A stretch of DNA of 23,230 nt from a virus. The stretch's first letter is position 1. Every line of letters starts with the position of its first letter. This document shows positions 22,883 through 23,230 of this stretch, in pieces. The notes under the pieces were generated by a model. The model saw nothing but the letters and a program-made list of their open reading frames with translations. It ran no database searches and was not told the origin of the DNA. The translations under genes and the position numbers were made by a program. Where the stretch lies: IMG/VR virus record IMGVR_UViG_3300011258_000954, positions 1 through 23,230 of that record. The stretch is one strand, 5' to 3'.

Positions 22883-22976
22883 ACTCATAGCAATACTAGC
22901 AATCGCTGGTTTCTTAGCAGTATCTCAAGGTTGTGCCACTCCAAATCAAGACTTTCCATATATTGATTCCGAATAA
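22875..22976 (+). CDS. 33-aa small lipoprotein (entericidin-like)
   Basis: The frame MRKLIAILAIAGFLAVSQGC, followed by ATPNQDFPYIDSE, has a positive start, a hydrophobic signal and a lipobox-like VSQGC with the Cys at residue 20, leaving a mature peptide of 14 residues. The lipobox is not perfect (Q at -2). It has a GAAAGGAAAA site and overlaps the previous gene by 8 nt. A short lipoprotein in a phage may act in lysis as an outer-membrane spanin partner or in superinfection exclusion; neither can be decided. Confidence 0.62.
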   Translation: MRKLIAILAIAGFLAVSQGCATPNQDFPYIDSE

Positions 22977-22994
22977 AATCAAGCTTTCTGACAT

Positions 22995-23078
22995 TTGCCT
23001 GTAGAATCAATAAGTTATAAGTCCTTGATTCTACAAGGGAAACTCAGAAAAATCATAAGTTCTTGATTCTACAGGCAA
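22995..23078. repeat. Three-arm repeat: one inverted and two direct copies
   Basis: The arm TTGCCTGTAGAATCAA (22995-23010) is a perfect 16-bp inverted match to TTGATTCTACAGGCAA (23063-23078). A middle copy, TTGATTCTACA (23025-23035), pairs with the inner 11 bases of the first arm (23000-23010) across a 14-nt loop. The middle and last copies form a 19-bp direct repeat with one mismatch (23017-23035 and 23055-23073). So two hairpins compete for the first arm. It ends 18 nt before the next promoter's -35 box and follows the lipoprotein gene. Confidence 0.88.
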
Positions 23079-23086
23079 TTCTCTTT

Positions 23087-23158
23087 GAAAAAAAGCTTTA
23101 CTTTCCCCTATCACTGGAGTATAATCTATGTATTGATTTGATAAATGAGGGAGTAAAT
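23087..23158 (+). promoter_or_regulatory. Early-type sigma-70-like promoter cassette, copy 2
   Basis: GAAAAAAAGCTTTACTTTC is identical to 3201-3219. The -35 box TTTACT (23097-23102), a 17-bp spacer and TATAAT (23120-23125) match copy 1, and TATGTATTGATT follows in both. The distance from the end of the -10 box to the ATG is 34 nt in both copies, and a GAGGGAG site precedes the ATG. Confidence 0.83.
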
Positions 23159-23230
23159 ATGATTCGTTTAATAGTTGGTTTGATTTTAGTTTTAGGTGGC
23201 GCAGGTTCTGTTGTTGATACTACGCCAACT
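23159..23230 (+). CDS. Small membrane protein, 3' truncated by the window end
   Basis: Twenty-four residues are visible: MIRLIVGLILVLGGAGSVVD followed by TTPT. The N-terminal part is one hydrophobic helix with a Gly-rich end, like small single-span proteins I recall from T4-like marine phages (MIRxxxGxxxVxGAVGG starts). It starts 34 nt after the -10 box of promoter copy 2, behind GAGGGAG. The frame remains open to the window end. The rest cannot be judged. Confidence 0.62.
   Translation, partial: MIRLIVGLILVLGGAGSVVDTTPT

Noticed and set aside
1-23230. CRISPR array, insertion sequence or attachment site
   Set aside because: No regular spaced repeats, transposase or terminal duplications are visible.

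Overview
The window is a compact, AT-rich stretch of a T4-like marine myovirus genome. Every gene I can support lies on the + strand, with stop/start overlaps of 1-47 nt or very short spacers. The T4 core replication set (UvsX recombinase, gp41 helicase, gp61 primase), TATAAATA late promoters, host-type TTTACT-17-TATAAT promoters, ThyX, class I ribonucleotide reductase and many small proteins of the kind seen in T4-like cyanophages and pelagiphages support this. No photosynthesis gene is visible, so a non-cyanobacterial marine host is possible, but the host cannot be fixed from this window.

Layout. (1) 1-3096: replication genes, with the UvsX C-terminus, two tandem 2-oxoglutarate/Fe(II) oxygenase paralogues, a small unknown protein and gp41. 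(2) 3097-4937: an early-type promoter followed by small genes, including an ArdC N-terminal-like ssDNA-binding domain and, three genes later, a separate HELVH zinc metalloprotease. (3) 4938-13960: a rho-independent terminator, then late genes under TATAAATA promoters. The first block (5086-11483) encodes a nuclease-like protein, a KxDG-containing protein, a nucleotidyltransferase multidomain protein and a charged core-like protein. The second block (11493-13960) holds virion structural proteins and a coiled-coil/transmembrane protein. (4) 13961-19288: an early-type promoter whose predicted start lies on the gp61 start codon, then primase, small proteins, thyX, nrdA without an ATP cone, and a glutaredoxin-NrdB fusion. 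(5) 19257-22976: GIY-YIG-like nuclease, sulfotransferase, GT8-like glycosyltransferase, a two-domain glycosyltransferase and a tiny lipoprotein. (6) 22977-23230: a three-arm repeat structure, then a second copy of the early promoter cassette driving a small membrane protein that runs off the window.

Most interesting signal. Two late enzymes (5086 and 6515) begin with a peptide that closely resembles the T4 capsid targeting sequence (MKTYQEFIAE) and ends in the (L/I)xE motif of the T4 prohead protease gp21. The next two late proteins carry nine more (L/I)xE motifs, mostly followed by A, G or S, and several lie at domain boundaries. I infer a set of capsid-packaged, prohead-protease-processed enzymes that may be ejected into the host with the DNA: a nuclease-like fold, a ligase/nucleotidyltransferase-like fold and a HIGH-type nucleotidyltransferase. 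This is inference from motifs, and no protease gene lies in the window.
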